From: Rubrivivax sp.
GTDB taxonomy: Bacteria > Pseudomonadota > Gammaproteobacteria > Burkholderiales > Burkholderiaceae_C
Assembly (NCBI GenBank): GCA_022842305.1
Contig: JALHPY010000003.1
Coordinates: 45,626-109,625, forward strand
Reading direction: 5' to 3'
Length of the DNA: 64,000 nucleotides
Part shown: positions 18,611 to 27,003 of the stretch, in pieces
How the letters are laid out: every line of letters begins with the position of its first letter
How positions within the stretch are numbered: the first letter of the stretch is position 1
Made by a program: the position numbers and the translations under genes
Notes under the pieces: generated by a model
Database searches by the model: none
What the model was told of the DNA's origin: nothing
The model's input: the letters and a program-made list of their open reading frames with translations, nothing else

Positions 18611-20569
18611 TCATGGTCCTCGCTTCTGCAACAAGCGCTGGAGCGGCCCCTCCAGTTCGGGTGCCAACTTCGTCGCATACGCTTCGGTCAAGTGGTTGCG
18701 GTCCATGAACATGACGACGCCATCCTGCTCGGTCGGGCATTCCGGTTGCGAGCACAGCCGCACCGGAAAGTCCAGGTACTCGCCGCCATGCGCCTTGACC
18801 GTGGAAGCCTCGGCCCTGGACAGGTCCCCATACCGGAGCTGTTCCCGCGCTCGCGGATAGGTGCACAAGCGATCTGACGGAATACCGCGCCATTGCGCCC
18901 TGGAAAGGCAGGTCGGCACATCGAAGTTCACCGACGGCGTATCGGCGACATAGACCACTTCGGCGCCCGTCGCCCTGACCCGCTGCATCGTGCTGGCCAG
19001 GCCCTGCATCCGGCGATCGAGCGGGATACCGTAGCCCGAAGAGCTGGCGATCACCACCAGATCCGGCTTGATCACCTGCAGGCGCTGGAACATGTTTTCG
19101 CGCCATGCCGTGCAATTGGAGTACTCGGTTCGCGTCAAGTAGTACTCGACCACCATGTCCACCGACGGGCAATTGACCTTGGCCAGAACGACCAGGCGCC
19201 AGTCGTTCTTCTCCGCCAGGGCGACCAGCGGCGTGAACCACTGCATCGCGTGCGAGTCGCCGAACAGGACCACGGTGGCGCGCGGCGTGGCAGAGCCGAA
19301 TTCGCACGGTGGCTGGTCGACCGCGTCGAACTTCACCAGGCAGCCCGAGCGGGTACCGGCAGTCCATTCGGCGGCCTTCCGGTAATGCGCCTGATTGGCA
19401 TCGATCTCGAGCCGCCCCAGCACATGGGCGCTGGCTGCGACGGCCAGGCAAAGCCCCAGCGCGGCCGACACCAACCGGCGCGACGACCAACTGGGAAACA
19501 GACCGTGCTTGAAAGGTTGCTCGATCCAGCGGTACGACAGCCAGCCCAGTAACAAGGTGAGGCCGACCACGAACGCCGTCAAGGGCACGCTGGTGCGGGG
19601 GTGGATCACCGCCGCGAAGATCAGCAGCGGCCAATGCCACAGGTAGACGGAGTACGAGCAATCGCCCAACCAACGCAAGGGCCGCAAGCGCAGCACTCTG
19701 CCGCCCAGGGTGGTGGATTCGTGTTCGGCAACGACCAGCAGGCCGACGGTGGCCAGCACGGGAATCAAGGCCCAGGCACCGGGATAGCGCAAGTCCTGGT
19801 TCACCAGGACAGTGGCCACCGCCAAGGTCAGCAAAGAAAGCAGCCCCAGGATGCTCAGCGCCCGGGACCTCAGCCTGCGGCTCGAAGCAGGCAGGGCGAC
19901 GATGACCATGCCGGCGCAGAACTCCCACATCCGGGTCGGCGTCAGGTAGAAGGCCCACGAAAACTTCAGGTTCGAAACGACGATGCAGGCCACCAGGCTC
20001 AGCACGCCAACCACCACAACCAACCGCAGCGTCGCCCGGCGGGGATCGTTGCGCAGCAGCGCCCAGGCACCCAGCATGAGCAAGGGCCAGATGATGTAGA
20101 ACTGCTCCTCCACCGCCAGCGACCACAGGTGCAGCAGTGGATTGGCCTCGGTATGCCCGAGGAAGTAGTCCGTGGATCGCCCGGCCAGCCAGAGATTCAC
20201 TGCGTACAGTGCCGACGCACGCACGGAAGACATCAGTTCGAAATGCTCTGCGGGCGCGTAGAGCCAGAGCACGCAACCCATCACGGCAAGCAGCAACACC
20301 AGGCATGCCGGCAGCAGGCGCCGGCAGCGGCGGGCATAGAACGCCCACAGGTCAATGCGCCCGGTGGCGGTCAACTCGCGCAGCAACAGGCCGCCGATCA
20401 GATAGCCCGAGATGACAAAGAAGATGTCGACCCCGATGAACCCGCCATCGAAGCCAGGCACCCCGGCATGATTGAGCAACACCAGTAGGATGGCGACGCC
20501 GCGCAGACCCTGAATGCCCTGGTTGAGCTCCTTCTCGCGCGAATGACCCAATCCAGTTGCCGCAGGCAT
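18611..20569 (-). CDS. Acyltransferase 3 (OafA/YrhL-like) fused to a periplasmic SGNH domain
   Basis: A 652-residue paralogue of the gene at 16481. I place the start at ATG 20569 (MPAATGLGHSREKELNQGI), because the 54 codons before it lack any family resemblance. Signatures: IQGLRGVAILLVLLNHAGV with the catalytic His, FIGVDIFFVISGYLIGGLL, HLWSLAVEEQFYIIWP, and YLWHWPLLIFAAVI in the last membrane segments. The SGNH part has VVLFGDSHAMQWFTPL (block I with Ser) and DRNHLTEAYATKL (block V with His). It probably O-acetylates or otherwise acylates the exported polysaccharide. A gap of 192 bases separates it from the next acyltransferase. The two proteins differ enough that they are not a recent duplication. 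Confidence 0.9.
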   Translation of the reverse strand: MPAATGLGHSREKELNQGIQGLRGVAILLVLLNHAGVPGFDGGFIGVDIFFVISGYLIGGLLLRELTATGRIDLWAFYARRCRRLLPACLVLLLAVMGCVLWLYAPAEHFELMSSVRASALYAVNLWLAGRSTDYFLGHTEANPLLHLWSLAVEEQFYIIWPLLMLGAWALLRNDPRRATLRLVVVVGVLSLVACIVVSNLKFSWAFYLTPTRMWEFCAGMVIVALPASSRRLRSRALSILGLLSLLTLAVATVLVNQDLRYPGAWALIPVLATVGLLVVAEHESTTLGGRVLRLRPLRWLGDCSYSVYLWHWPLLIFAAVIHPRTSVPLTAFVVGLTLLLGWLSYRWIEQPFKHGLFPSWSSRRLVSAALGLCLAVAASAHVLGRLEIDANQAHYRKAAEWTAGTRSGCLVKFDAVDQPPCEFGSATPRATVVLFGDSHAMQWFTPLVALAEKNDWRLVVLAKVNCPSVDMVVEYYLTRTEYSNCTAWRENMFQRLQVIKPDLVVIASSSGYGIPLDRRMQGLASTMQRVRATGAEVVYVADTPSVNFDVPTCLSRAQWRGIPSDRLCTYPRAREQLRYGDLSRAEASTVKAHGGEYLDFPVRLCSQPECPTEQDGVVMFMDRNHLTEAYATKLAPELEGPLQRLLQKRGP

Positions 20570-20951
20570 CGGTGTGCCGGCCCTCAGCGCTAGGTTCGTA
20601 TCTATGCCCTGCCCCCACTCGGTTTTGTGACACGCCTCTTCACGCAAGAACCGCGCACTTGCGCGGCCCGGCCGCTGGCCGAACCCGACGTCATCCTCTG
20701 CGCTTGCCTGTAAACAGGTACCAGCCCCCACCCTTCTCGAAGGATTCGAGTCCGAGTATCTTCTTCAGGCGCTCGGGACCATAACGGTCTACTCGGAACT
20801 CGCGAGCAGAACTGGGCCAGCACAGATCGAAGAAGCAGGGCCTGAGGAACCACACCGCTGCTAAGGAAGCGCTCTCCACTGGACTCGACATTGACTACCC
20901 CGAACTGATGTAAACGTACTACGTGCCGCCACTCGTGCTAACGCGATCCAG
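20570..20951. other. Spacer (382 b) containing a short C-terminal-like remnant
   Basis: The spacer separates the aminotransferase gene from the acyltransferase genes on the minus strand. Apart from the remnant listed at 20691-20891, nothing recognisable is present. G+C is lower than in the genes on either side, which suggests a boundary between blocks of different origin. Confidence 0.4.
20691..20891 (-). pseudogene. Possible truncated gene remnant (C-terminal end of an unknown enzyme)
   Basis: A 66-codon frame whose product, from about residue 10, reads like the tail of a real protein: LAAVWFLRPCFFDLCWPSSA, then RVDRYGPERLKKILGLESF and GGGWYLFTGKRRG before the stop. The ending resembles the C-termini of some sugar-cluster methyltransferases, where an aromatic strand and GxR close the Rossmann fold, but this is a weak impression. 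No start, catalytic motif or upstream partner is visible, so a deletion remnant is more likely than a functional small protein. Confidence 0.25.
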
Positions 20952-22079
20952 TTAGCCCCGCACCGCATCAATCAGCGCGGCCACCACGCGGTCCATCTGC
21001 ACGGCCGTCAAGTCGGCGCTCATCGGCAGGCTCATCACCCGTTCACCGGCGCGCACGCTGTGCGGGCAGCAGTCCGGGCAGCACAGGTGTGCGTACGCTG
21101 GTTGGTGGTGCAGCGGCAAGGGGTAATGCACCGCGGTCGGGACCCCCGCTGCCTGCAGCCGCTGCTGCACGCCCGCACGATCGGGCACGAACACTGTGAA
21201 CTGCGCCCACACGCAATCGCGGTCCGGCCGCTGGGCCAGCGTGTGCACCGGCACGCCGGCCGCGGCGATCTGCTCGACGTAGCGTCGCCCCAGTTCCAAC
21301 CGCTGCGCGACCTCCCAATCGAAGCGCTGCAGCTTGCCCAGCACCACGGCGCACTGCAGCGTGTCCATGCGCCCGCCCACACCGACGCGGGTGTGGGTGT
21401 AGCGCTTGCTCTGGCCGTGCACGCGGATCTCACGGCAGGCCTGGGCCAGCGCGTCGTCACTGGTGAAGATGGCGCCGCCGTCGCCATAGCAGCCCAGCGG
21501 CTTGCTCGGAAAGAAGCTGGTGCAGCCCAGGGTCGACAGGTTGCCGCTCTGGCGCCCCTTGTAGCGGGCGCCGAAGCTCTGCGCCGCGTCCTCGATCACC
21601 GGCAGGCCGTGCCGCAGCGCAATGGCGTTGATCTCGTCCATGTCGGCGCACTGGCCGTACAGGCTTACCGGCATGATGGCGCGCGTGCGCGCCGTGATGC
21701 GGGCCTCGATCAGGCTGGCGTCGATGTTGCAGGTGTCGGGCTGGATGTCGACGAACACCGGCTTCCCGCCCAGCAGCACGATCATCTCCGCCGTGGCCGC
21801 GAAGGTAAAGGGTGTGGTGATGACTTCGTCGCCCGGCTGCAGGCCCAGCGCCATCAGCGAGATCAGCAGCGCCTCGGTGCCACTGGCCACCGTGACGCAG
21901 TGACGTGCCCCCACGCGGGCAGCCAGCTGCTGTTCGAGCTCGGCCACCTCGGGGCCCATGATGTACTGGCCGTGGTCGAGTACGCGTTGAATGCGCGCGT
22001 TGATGTCCTGGCGCAGCGCGGCGTACTGGCTTTTCAGGTCGATGAAGTCGAGCGGCGGCTTCGAATCGGGTGCGTTCAC
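20952..22079 (-). CDS. wbpE: DegT/DnrJ/EryC1-family nucleotide-sugar aminotransferase (WbpE-like)
   Basis: A 375-residue PLP enzyme of the DegT/WbpE group, expected to aminate a 3-keto UDP-sugar with glutamate as donor, giving UDP-2-acetamido-3-amino-2,3-dideoxy-uronic acid. The PLP lysine is K193 in TSFFPSKPLGCYGDGGAI, the pyridine-binding Asp is D164 in VIEDAAQSFGARYKG, and DFIDLKSQYAALRQDINARI is the typical opening. VGVGGRMDTLQCAVVLGKL is also family-typical. It is the last gene of a three-gene set (oxidase at 22693, acetyltransferase at 22096), separated by 16 bases from the previous stop, and matches WbpB-WbpE-WbpD chemistry. The symbol is by functional analogy with Pseudomonas aeruginosa O5. 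Confidence 0.9.
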   Translation of the reverse strand: MNAPDSKPPLDFIDLKSQYAALRQDINARIQRVLDHGQYIMGPEVAELEQQLAARVGARHCVTVASGTEALLISLMALGLQPGDEVITTPFTFAATAEMIVLLGGKPVFVDIQPDTCNIDASLIEARITARTRAIMPVSLYGQCADMDEINAIALRHGLPVIEDAAQSFGARYKGRQSGNLSTLGCTSFFPSKPLGCYGDGGAIFTSDDALAQACREIRVHGQSKRYTHTRVGVGGRMDTLQCAVVLGKLQRFDWEVAQRLELGRRYVEQIAAAGVPVHTLAQRPDRDCVWAQFTVFVPDRAGVQQRLQAAGVPTAVHYPLPLHHQPAYAHLCCPDCCPHSVRAGERVMSLPMSADLTAVQMDRVVAALIDAVRG

Positions 22080-22095
22080 GGGCAGGCCTTCTCTT

Positions 22096-22677
22096 TCAGG
22101 ATTCGATCAGTGTCAGCGTCCGGCCTTGCAGGCGGTAGCGGTCGCCGGTGTGGGCACAGGTGGCCTGTGCCTCGCCCTGCAGCGGCAGGGGCAGGCGTTC
22201 GCCGAAGCGGCTCATCCAGCCCACCTGGCGGCCGGGCACGCCAACCAGCAGCGCAAAGTCGGGCACGTCGCGGTTGACGACCGCCCCGGCACCGACGAAG
22301 GCATGGCGGCCGATGGTCGTGCCGCACACCACGGTGCAGTTGGCGCCCAGCGTGGCGCCCTGGCGCACCAGCGTGCGCCGGTACTCGTCCTTGCGCAAGA
22401 CCGCCGAACGCGGGTTGTAGACATTCGTGAAGACCATGCTCGGCCCGCAGAACACGTCGTCTTCGAGCGTGACGGCGTCGTAGACCGAGACGTTGTTCTG
22501 CACCTTCACGTTGTCGCCAATCGCCACGTCGTTGCCCACGTAGACGTTCTGGCCAAAAGAGCAGCCGCGGCCGATGCGCGCACCGGCGCTGATGTGCACG
22601 AAGTGCCACACGCGGCAGCCGTCTCCGAGCTGGGCGCCTGCGTCGACGATGGCGCTGGGGTGAATGGTGATGGACAT
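22096..22677 (-). CDS. wbpD: Left-handed beta-helix N-acetyltransferase (WbpD/WlbB-like)
   Basis: A 193-residue hexapeptide-repeat acetyltransferase that should acetylate the 3-amino group made by the neighbouring aminotransferase, using acetyl-CoA. Hexapeptide repeats run from about residue 5 to 160 ([58 protein letters not shown]). The WbpD-type loop [19 protein letters not shown] interrupts the helix; in this group the loop and a following His place the acetyl-CoA thiol. The last 25 residues are a short tail. It lies 15 bases after the oxidase and 16 before the aminotransferase, so all three are one transcript. Symbol by analogy. Confidence 0.9.
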   Translation of the reverse strand: MSITIHPSAIVDAGAQLGDGCRVWHFVHISAGARIGRGCSFGQNVYVGNDVAIGDNVKVQNNVSVYDAVTLEDDVFCGPSMVFTNVYNPRSAVLRKDEYRRTLVRQGATLGANCTVVCGTTIGRHAFVGAGAVVNRDVPDFALLVGVPGRQVGWMSRFGERLPLPLQGEAQATCAHTGDRYRLQGRTLTLIES

Positions 22678-22692
22678 GTGGGCCCTGGCAGC

Positions 22693-23754
22693 CTAGTAGG
22701 CCAGCGGCAGGTTGATGCGCTTGCCGTCGCGCGCCGACATGTACAGCGCGATCAGCAGCTCCAGCGACTTCAGGCCCTCGCGGCCATCGGTCTCGGGTTC
22801 GCTCTGGCCGCGCAGCGTGTTGATCACGTTGTCGTAGTACAGCGGGTGGCCGAAGCCATAGACCGAGGTGGTCTGGTAGCTGGCGTCGGCAATTTTCGCG
22901 TCCATCTCATGCGGGGTGTCGAAGTCCCAGTGCTGGATCTCGTTGACCGCCACGCCGCCGACGCGGATCGAACCCTTCTCACCCAGGATCGTGATCGAGC
23001 CTTCCAGGTTCTTGGGGTAGGTGAGCATGGTCACGTTGATCGAACCGATGGCCCCGTTGCGCCACTTGAGCACCGCAGCGCCGGTGTCCTCGACCTCGAT
23101 GTTGCGCGCCAGCGTGCCGGTGTAGGCCATGACGCTTTCAACGGGCCCGCAGATCCAGTCGAGCAGGTCCACATAGTGACTGGCCTGGTTCATGAACGCG
23201 CCGCCGTCGAACTCCCAGGTGCCGCGCCAGGCCGCGCTGTCGTAGTACTCCTGCGGGCGTGACCAGAAGACATTGAGGCTGACCATGTAGATGCGGCCGA
23301 AGCGCCCCTCGTCCACCGCCTGCTTGAGCAACTGCAGCGTCGGATTACGACGGTTCTGCTTGACGACGAAGAGATGCACGCCGGCCTCGTCGCAGGCGCG
23401 CACCATGGCCAGCCCGTCCTGCCAGCGCGTGGCCATCGGCTTTTCGGTCATGACGTCGTAGCCCGCGCGCGCCACCTCCATGGCCTGGCGTGGATGCAGA
23501 CCGCTCGGCGTGGTGAGCACGACACAGTCGGGCTGGACTTTGGCCAGCAGTTCGGTCAGCGAGGCGAATCCGGGGGCGCCGGTCTTCTGGACGGCGCGCG
23601 CCAGCGCGGCCGGATCGGTGTCGCACACGGCCAGGATCTCGGCGCGGTCGGCGTGCTTCTTTACCGCTTCGAAGTGATTTTGCGCAATGCGGCCGCAGCC
23701 GATGACGGCGAAGCGGACCTTGCGGTCAAGAACGGCGGTGCGGCGAACATGCAT
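22693..23754 (-). CDS. wbpB: Gfo/Idh/MocA-family nucleotide-sugar 3-dehydrogenase (WbpB/WlbA-like)
   Basis: A 353-residue NAD(P)-dependent oxidoreductase. ATG 23754 (MHVRRTAVLDRKVRFAVIG) gives the Rossmann motif VRFAVIGCGRIAQNHFEAV close to the N-terminus; the 73 codons upstream in frame have no resemblance. MTEKPMATRWQDGLAMV carries the family's catalytic Glu-Lys-Pro, and SWRRGTWEF-like residues (AWRGTWEFDGGAFMNQASH) match WbpB/WlbA. It oxidises carbon 3 of UDP-GlcNAcA, coupled to the aminotransferase and acetyltransferase downstream, to yield UDP-2,3-diacetamido-2,3-dideoxy-glucuronic acid. The WbpA-type dehydrogenase supplying UDP-GlcNAcA is not obvious here. Confidence 0.9.
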   Translation of the reverse strand: MHVRRTAVLDRKVRFAVIGCGRIAQNHFEAVKKHADRAEILAVCDTDPAALARAVQKTGAPGFASLTELLAKVQPDCVVLTTPSGLHPRQAMEVARAGYDVMTEKPMATRWQDGLAMVRACDEAGVHLFVVKQNRRNPTLQLLKQAVDEGRFGRIYMVSLNVFWSRPQEYYDSAAWRGTWEFDGGAFMNQASHYVDLLDWICGPVESVMAYTGTLARNIEVEDTGAAVLKWRNGAIGSINVTMLTYPKNLEGSITILGEKGSIRVGGVAVNEIQHWDFDTPHEMDAKIADASYQTTSVYGFGHPLYYDNVINTLRGQSEPETDGREGLKSLELLIALYMSARDGKRINLPLAY

Positions 23755-24041
23755 GGGCTTCTCGATACTCAGGTAAGGGCAAGCCTGCCGAGACGGCAGC
23801 CAACTCAAGACGGCCGCGATGCAGCCTTCACGCGACAGACGGGTATTCTGAGGGCGACTGACATCGCCGGCTCCGGCGGGCATGCGTCCGGGCGCCGCGG
23901 CGCGGGAATTCTTGGTAACTTCAATCACTCCGCTCGCACGGCATCGCGGCAGTATGGCCGGCGCGGGCGTCATGCGGCGACGGCAGGATCCTCTCCGCTA
24001 ACTGTTCCCGCCACCCGCCGGGCTGCCGCGACCACCGTGGT

Positions 24042-25520
24042 TCATGACTTCGTCGATTGGCGCGGCCTGGGAATCCACCGACCGAAAGCGCGCGCGAAGG
24101 CCGGGTCGTCCGCCAGCGGGTGGCGCAACCAGACGACTGCGAGAAGCCAGCACAACGGACACAGCGCCACCGCGGCTCCGAAAGCAATCCAGCTCGAGTT
24201 CGAACCGGGGCTGCCCGCCAGCAGCAGCGCCAGGATCGCCGGCAGCGACATGCAGGCCAGTGTCACCCACAGGCTGCGCCGCAAGCCGCGCCAAAGCGCA
24301 CGGTAGTCGTTCGGCACGCATCGCCCCTTGTAGTGGTAGATCATCGGCTGCTGTATCAGGAAGGCGACCACCAGCGCCACGGCGCAGGCCATCGTGCTCT
24401 TGAAGATCAGGGCCGCCAGCACGATCAGCAGTGCCCTGAAGGGCTGGAAGATGAGCTCCATCCGCGTCACCAGATCGATGCGGCCTACCGCCAGCATCTG
24501 GATAGAAGCCAGGTTCGAGGCGGCGGCAATGGCACCGGCCAGGCAGAACACCGGCACCAGCGGCGCCGCCGCGTCCCATTGCGGGCCGTACAGCAGGCGC
24601 AGAACCTGGTGCGCGAAGAGCGACACGAAGGCATAGAAGGGCCAGGCAATCGCCGTCAGGTTGGTCACGCTGGTCACATATTGCGGCTCGAGCGGGCTGC
24701 CGTCGCGGCTGGCCTGGGCATAGGCCGGGTAGGCGACGTTGCGGATCGCCGACATCAGGTCGCGCTGGAACATGTTCATCAGGCCCTGTGCCCGGCTCAG
24801 GATCGCCACCGGCTCGAAGCCCATGATCTTGCCGACCGCCAGGTCGTTGATGTCCATCGACACGCTGGTCACGACGCCAGACAGCGAACTCTGGGCGCCG
24901 AAGCTGAGCACGCTGCGCCACTCGCTGAAGGCCGGCAGCAGCAGTTCGCGCGGCTTGCGGGCCAGCCAAGCCCCGACACCGGTGACGAGGTTGACGACCA
25001 CCGAACCGATGGCCAGGCTCACGACACCGGTGCCGGCATAGGCCAGGCCTACGCTGACGACCGCCCCTGCGGAAGTGGCGGCCAGGTTGACGGCCGCCAG
25101 GCGCTGGAATGACATCTCCCGCCGCAGCAGCGCCAAGGACACGGTGCAGGCGGGCAGGAACAGGAAATTCAGCGCGCACACGCGCAGCGTTAGCACCATC
25201 GAGTCTTCGGCGTAACCGGCGGCGATGAGCGGTGCCCCGAAGAAGAGGATCAGGAAGACCACCGTTCCCAGCACCAGCGAAACGCCGAACGCGGTGCGGA
25301 TGTGGGCCTGGCTGAGTTCGCGCGCCTGTATCAGGTAGCTGGCGATGCCGAAGTCGCGCAGCACCTGGGCGATGCCGATGAAGGCCATGCTGACCGAGAA
25401 GATGCCGATTACCTCGGGCGTCAACAGCCGCGCGATGAGCATGTTGCTCGCCAGCGCGATGACCAGCATCAGGTAGCGCTCTGCCACCGAGAACGCCAGG
25501 GCGCGGCGGACACCGCTCAA
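24042..25520 (-). CDS. Polysaccharide biosynthesis flippase (Wzx-like, MOP superfamily)
   Basis: A 492-residue membrane protein with about twelve to fourteen hydrophobic segments, of the O-antigen/exopolysaccharide flippase family. It should move undecaprenyl-linked repeat units across the inner membrane. The start is TTG 25520, overlapping the TGA of the glycosyltransferase gene (TTGA), and gives an N-terminus LSGVRRALAFSVAERYLML; GTG or ATG codons up to 17 residues later are possible. Typical features: LTPEVIGIFSVSMAFIGIA, RDFGIASYLIQARELSQ, FQRDLMSAIRNVAYPAYAQ, LLYGPQWDAAAPLVPVFCL. It ends in a basic tail. A non-coding gap of 287 bases separates it from the oxidoreductase that follows. Confidence 0.85.
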   Translation of the reverse strand: MSGVRRALAFSVAERYLMLVIALASNMLIARLLTPEVIGIFSVSMAFIGIAQVLRDFGIASYLIQARELSQAHIRTAFGVSLVLGTVVFLILFFGAPLIAAGYAEDSMVLTLRVCALNFLFLPACTVSLALLRREMSFQRLAAVNLAATSAGAVVSVGLAYAGTGVVSLAIGSVVVNLVTGVGAWLARKPRELLLPAFSEWRSVLSFGAQSSLSGVVTSVSMDINDLAVGKIMGFEPVAILSRAQGLMNMFQRDLMSAIRNVAYPAYAQASRDGSPLEPQYVTSVTNLTAIAWPFYAFVSLFAHQVLRLLYGPQWDAAAPLVPVFCLAGAIAAASNLASIQMLAVGRIDLVTRMELIFQPFRALLIVLAALIFKSTMACAVALVVAFLIQQPMIYHYKGRCVPNDYRALWRGLRRSLWVTLACMSLPAILALLLAGSPGSNSSWIAFGAAVALCPLCWLLAVVWLRHPLADDPAFARAFGRWIPRPRQSTKS

Positions 25521-26806
25521 GGGGCGAGCTCGATGGTTTCGCCGCGCCGCGCGGCTTCGAGGACGCGTGCCAGCGACCCTGTGGTGGCGCTGCGTGTGTA
25601 GTGCTGGAGCCGCTCGGGGCGGCGCGGCGACCACAGGCTTGCCGCGTCGCCGGCGCACAGGCGCTCGAGCATCTGCGCCAGCGTGGCATCGTCGCCCGGG
25701 TCGATGCGCGCCGCGCCGCCCACGTCGGCGAGCACCCTGGCCGTCTCGCTGGTCTGCGGCACGGCAGCGACGATGGGCTGCTCGCTGCCGAAGTATTCGA
25801 AAAGCTTTCCGGGCAACGAGGCATCGGCGTAGAAGCCTTCGGGAACGGGCAAAAACAGCATGTCGGCGTTGCGCATGATGTCGACGGCCCTGCTGTGCTC
25901 GACGCGCCCGAGTTCCTCGATGATGTCGGCGATGCCCATCTGCCCGGCCAGCCCCGGTGCGAAGCCAGCGGCAGTGACTTTGAGCCGCGCCAGCTGCGGG
26001 AAGCCCTGGTCCTTCAGCCGGCGCACGGCGCGGTAGAGCGCATCGGGCCCGTAGCCCTGGCGCCAGACCCCGGTGTAGGCCACCCGCACAAATTCGTCTG
26101 GGGGCTGCACCAACGCGGCTGCGAAGTCCGACGGTTCGAAGCCGTTGGTGATGCAGTGGACATGCCGGGCACCGCTGTCGCGGCGGATCACGTCGACCAG
26201 GGTGCGCGTGACGGTGACCACGTGGGCCGCACGTGCGCCGGCCCAGCGTTCCAGACGGGGGTTGATCAGCCCCTGCAGCCAACTCTGGGTCTCCCACGCC
26301 ATCGTTCCGCTCGGCTTCCACTCGTCCCGGTAGTCGAGCACGTAGGGGCATCCGGTGCGCTGCGAGATGGCGCGCGCTATCACGAAAGAACTGTAGGGCC
26401 AGGCGGTCGCGTAGATGGCGTCGAAGCCGACCTCGCGATGCAGCTCGACGCCGCGGCGCACCGCGCTCGGATACCACGAGGCTATCTGGTCCGGCACGGC
26501 CACGAGGGCGCGCAGACGCCATTCGAGTCCTTCCGCCAATTGCTTGCGACGCGCGCCCCGGGCAACAAAACCAGCGGCCAGGTCGGCCAGGGTCCGGCTG
26601 GCCAAGGGCACTCGTTCGACACGTGTGCCTGGGGCCACTTCGGCCAGCATCCCGGGATCAAGAGGCTCGGCGGGCGGATCGGCCACCGTGAGCACCAACG
26701 GCTCCCAGCCGAAGTTGGGCAGGTGATTCACGAACGACAGACTTCGCCTTGTGCCCGAGTTGGCGATGGGTGGAAAGAGATAGGCTATGAAGAGAACACG
26801 TGGCAT
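25517..26806 (-). CDS. Glycosyltransferase family 4 (GT-B fold)
   Basis: A 429-residue GT-B enzyme. ATG 26806 yields MPRVLFIAYLFPPIANSGT, the usual GT4 opening with YxFPP; a TTG five codons earlier is the alternative. YVLDYRDEWKPSGTMAWE is the donor-proximal strand of the acceptor domain (the D/E-rich RDxW typical of this subgroup). VAYTGVWRQGYGPDALYRAV and the later ADMLFLPVPEGFYADASLP and PGKLFEYFGSEQPIVA form the donor domain. It adds a sugar to a lipid-linked precursor. It is 11 bases after the truncated GMC reading frame and four bases overlap the flippase start, so the block 30816-24042 reads as one operon. Confidence 0.88.
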   Translation of the reverse strand: MPRVLFIAYLFPPIANSGTRRSLSFVNHLPNFGWEPLVLTVADPPAEPLDPGMLAEVAPGTRVERVPLASRTLADLAAGFVARGARRKQLAEGLEWRLRALVAVPDQIASWYPSAVRRGVELHREVGFDAIYATAWPYSSFVIARAISQRTGCPYVLDYRDEWKPSGTMAWETQSWLQGLINPRLERWAGARAAHVVTVTRTLVDVIRRDSGARHVHCITNGFEPSDFAAALVQPPDEFVRVAYTGVWRQGYGPDALYRAVRRLKDQGFPQLARLKVTAAGFAPGLAGQMGIADIIEELGRVEHSRAVDIMRNADMLFLPVPEGFYADASLPGKLFEYFGSEQPIVAAVPQTSETARVLADVGGAARIDPGDDATLAQMLERLCAGDAASLWSPRRPERLQHYTRSATTGSLARVLEAARRGETIELAP

Positions 26807-26817
26807 GGGGCGTCTGA

Positions 26818-27003
26818 TCAATGGTCGAGGTAGGCGCCGTCGCCTTGCGGACGAAGGCGTACCGCGAGCCGTGTCTTGAAGCCGGCGACACGGGGCGCTG
26901 ACACACCTTGTTCGACGAGTCTGAAGTCGTGGCTGGACGCCAGCGCGTGCGCCAGGACGCAGCTGCCGAGGCCGGCACCCACGATGACGATGCGCTGACG
27001 CAT
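26818..27003 (-). pseudogene. Truncated GMC-type oxidoreductase (FAD-binding N-terminus only)
   Basis: A 61-codon frame that starts at ATG 27003, overlapping the epimerase stop (TGATG). Its first 36 residues, MRQRIVIVGAGLGSCVLAHA onward, closely parallel the start of the complete GMC oxidoreductase at 13231-14667 (MTRPRAIIVGAGLGGCVLAQ), including SHD and an acidic residue at the end of the second strand. Then the similarity ends and the frame closes after QGDGAYLDH. The rest of a roughly 480-residue enzyme is missing, so a deletion is the simplest explanation; the coupled start suggests it is still translated. It could alternatively be a retained small protein. Confidence 0.7.

Noticed and set aside
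24042..26522. 826-residue minus-strand frame covering the flippase
   Set aside because: Only the last 492 codons (from 25520) encode the flippase; the first part is the shifted frame of the glycosyltransferase gene.
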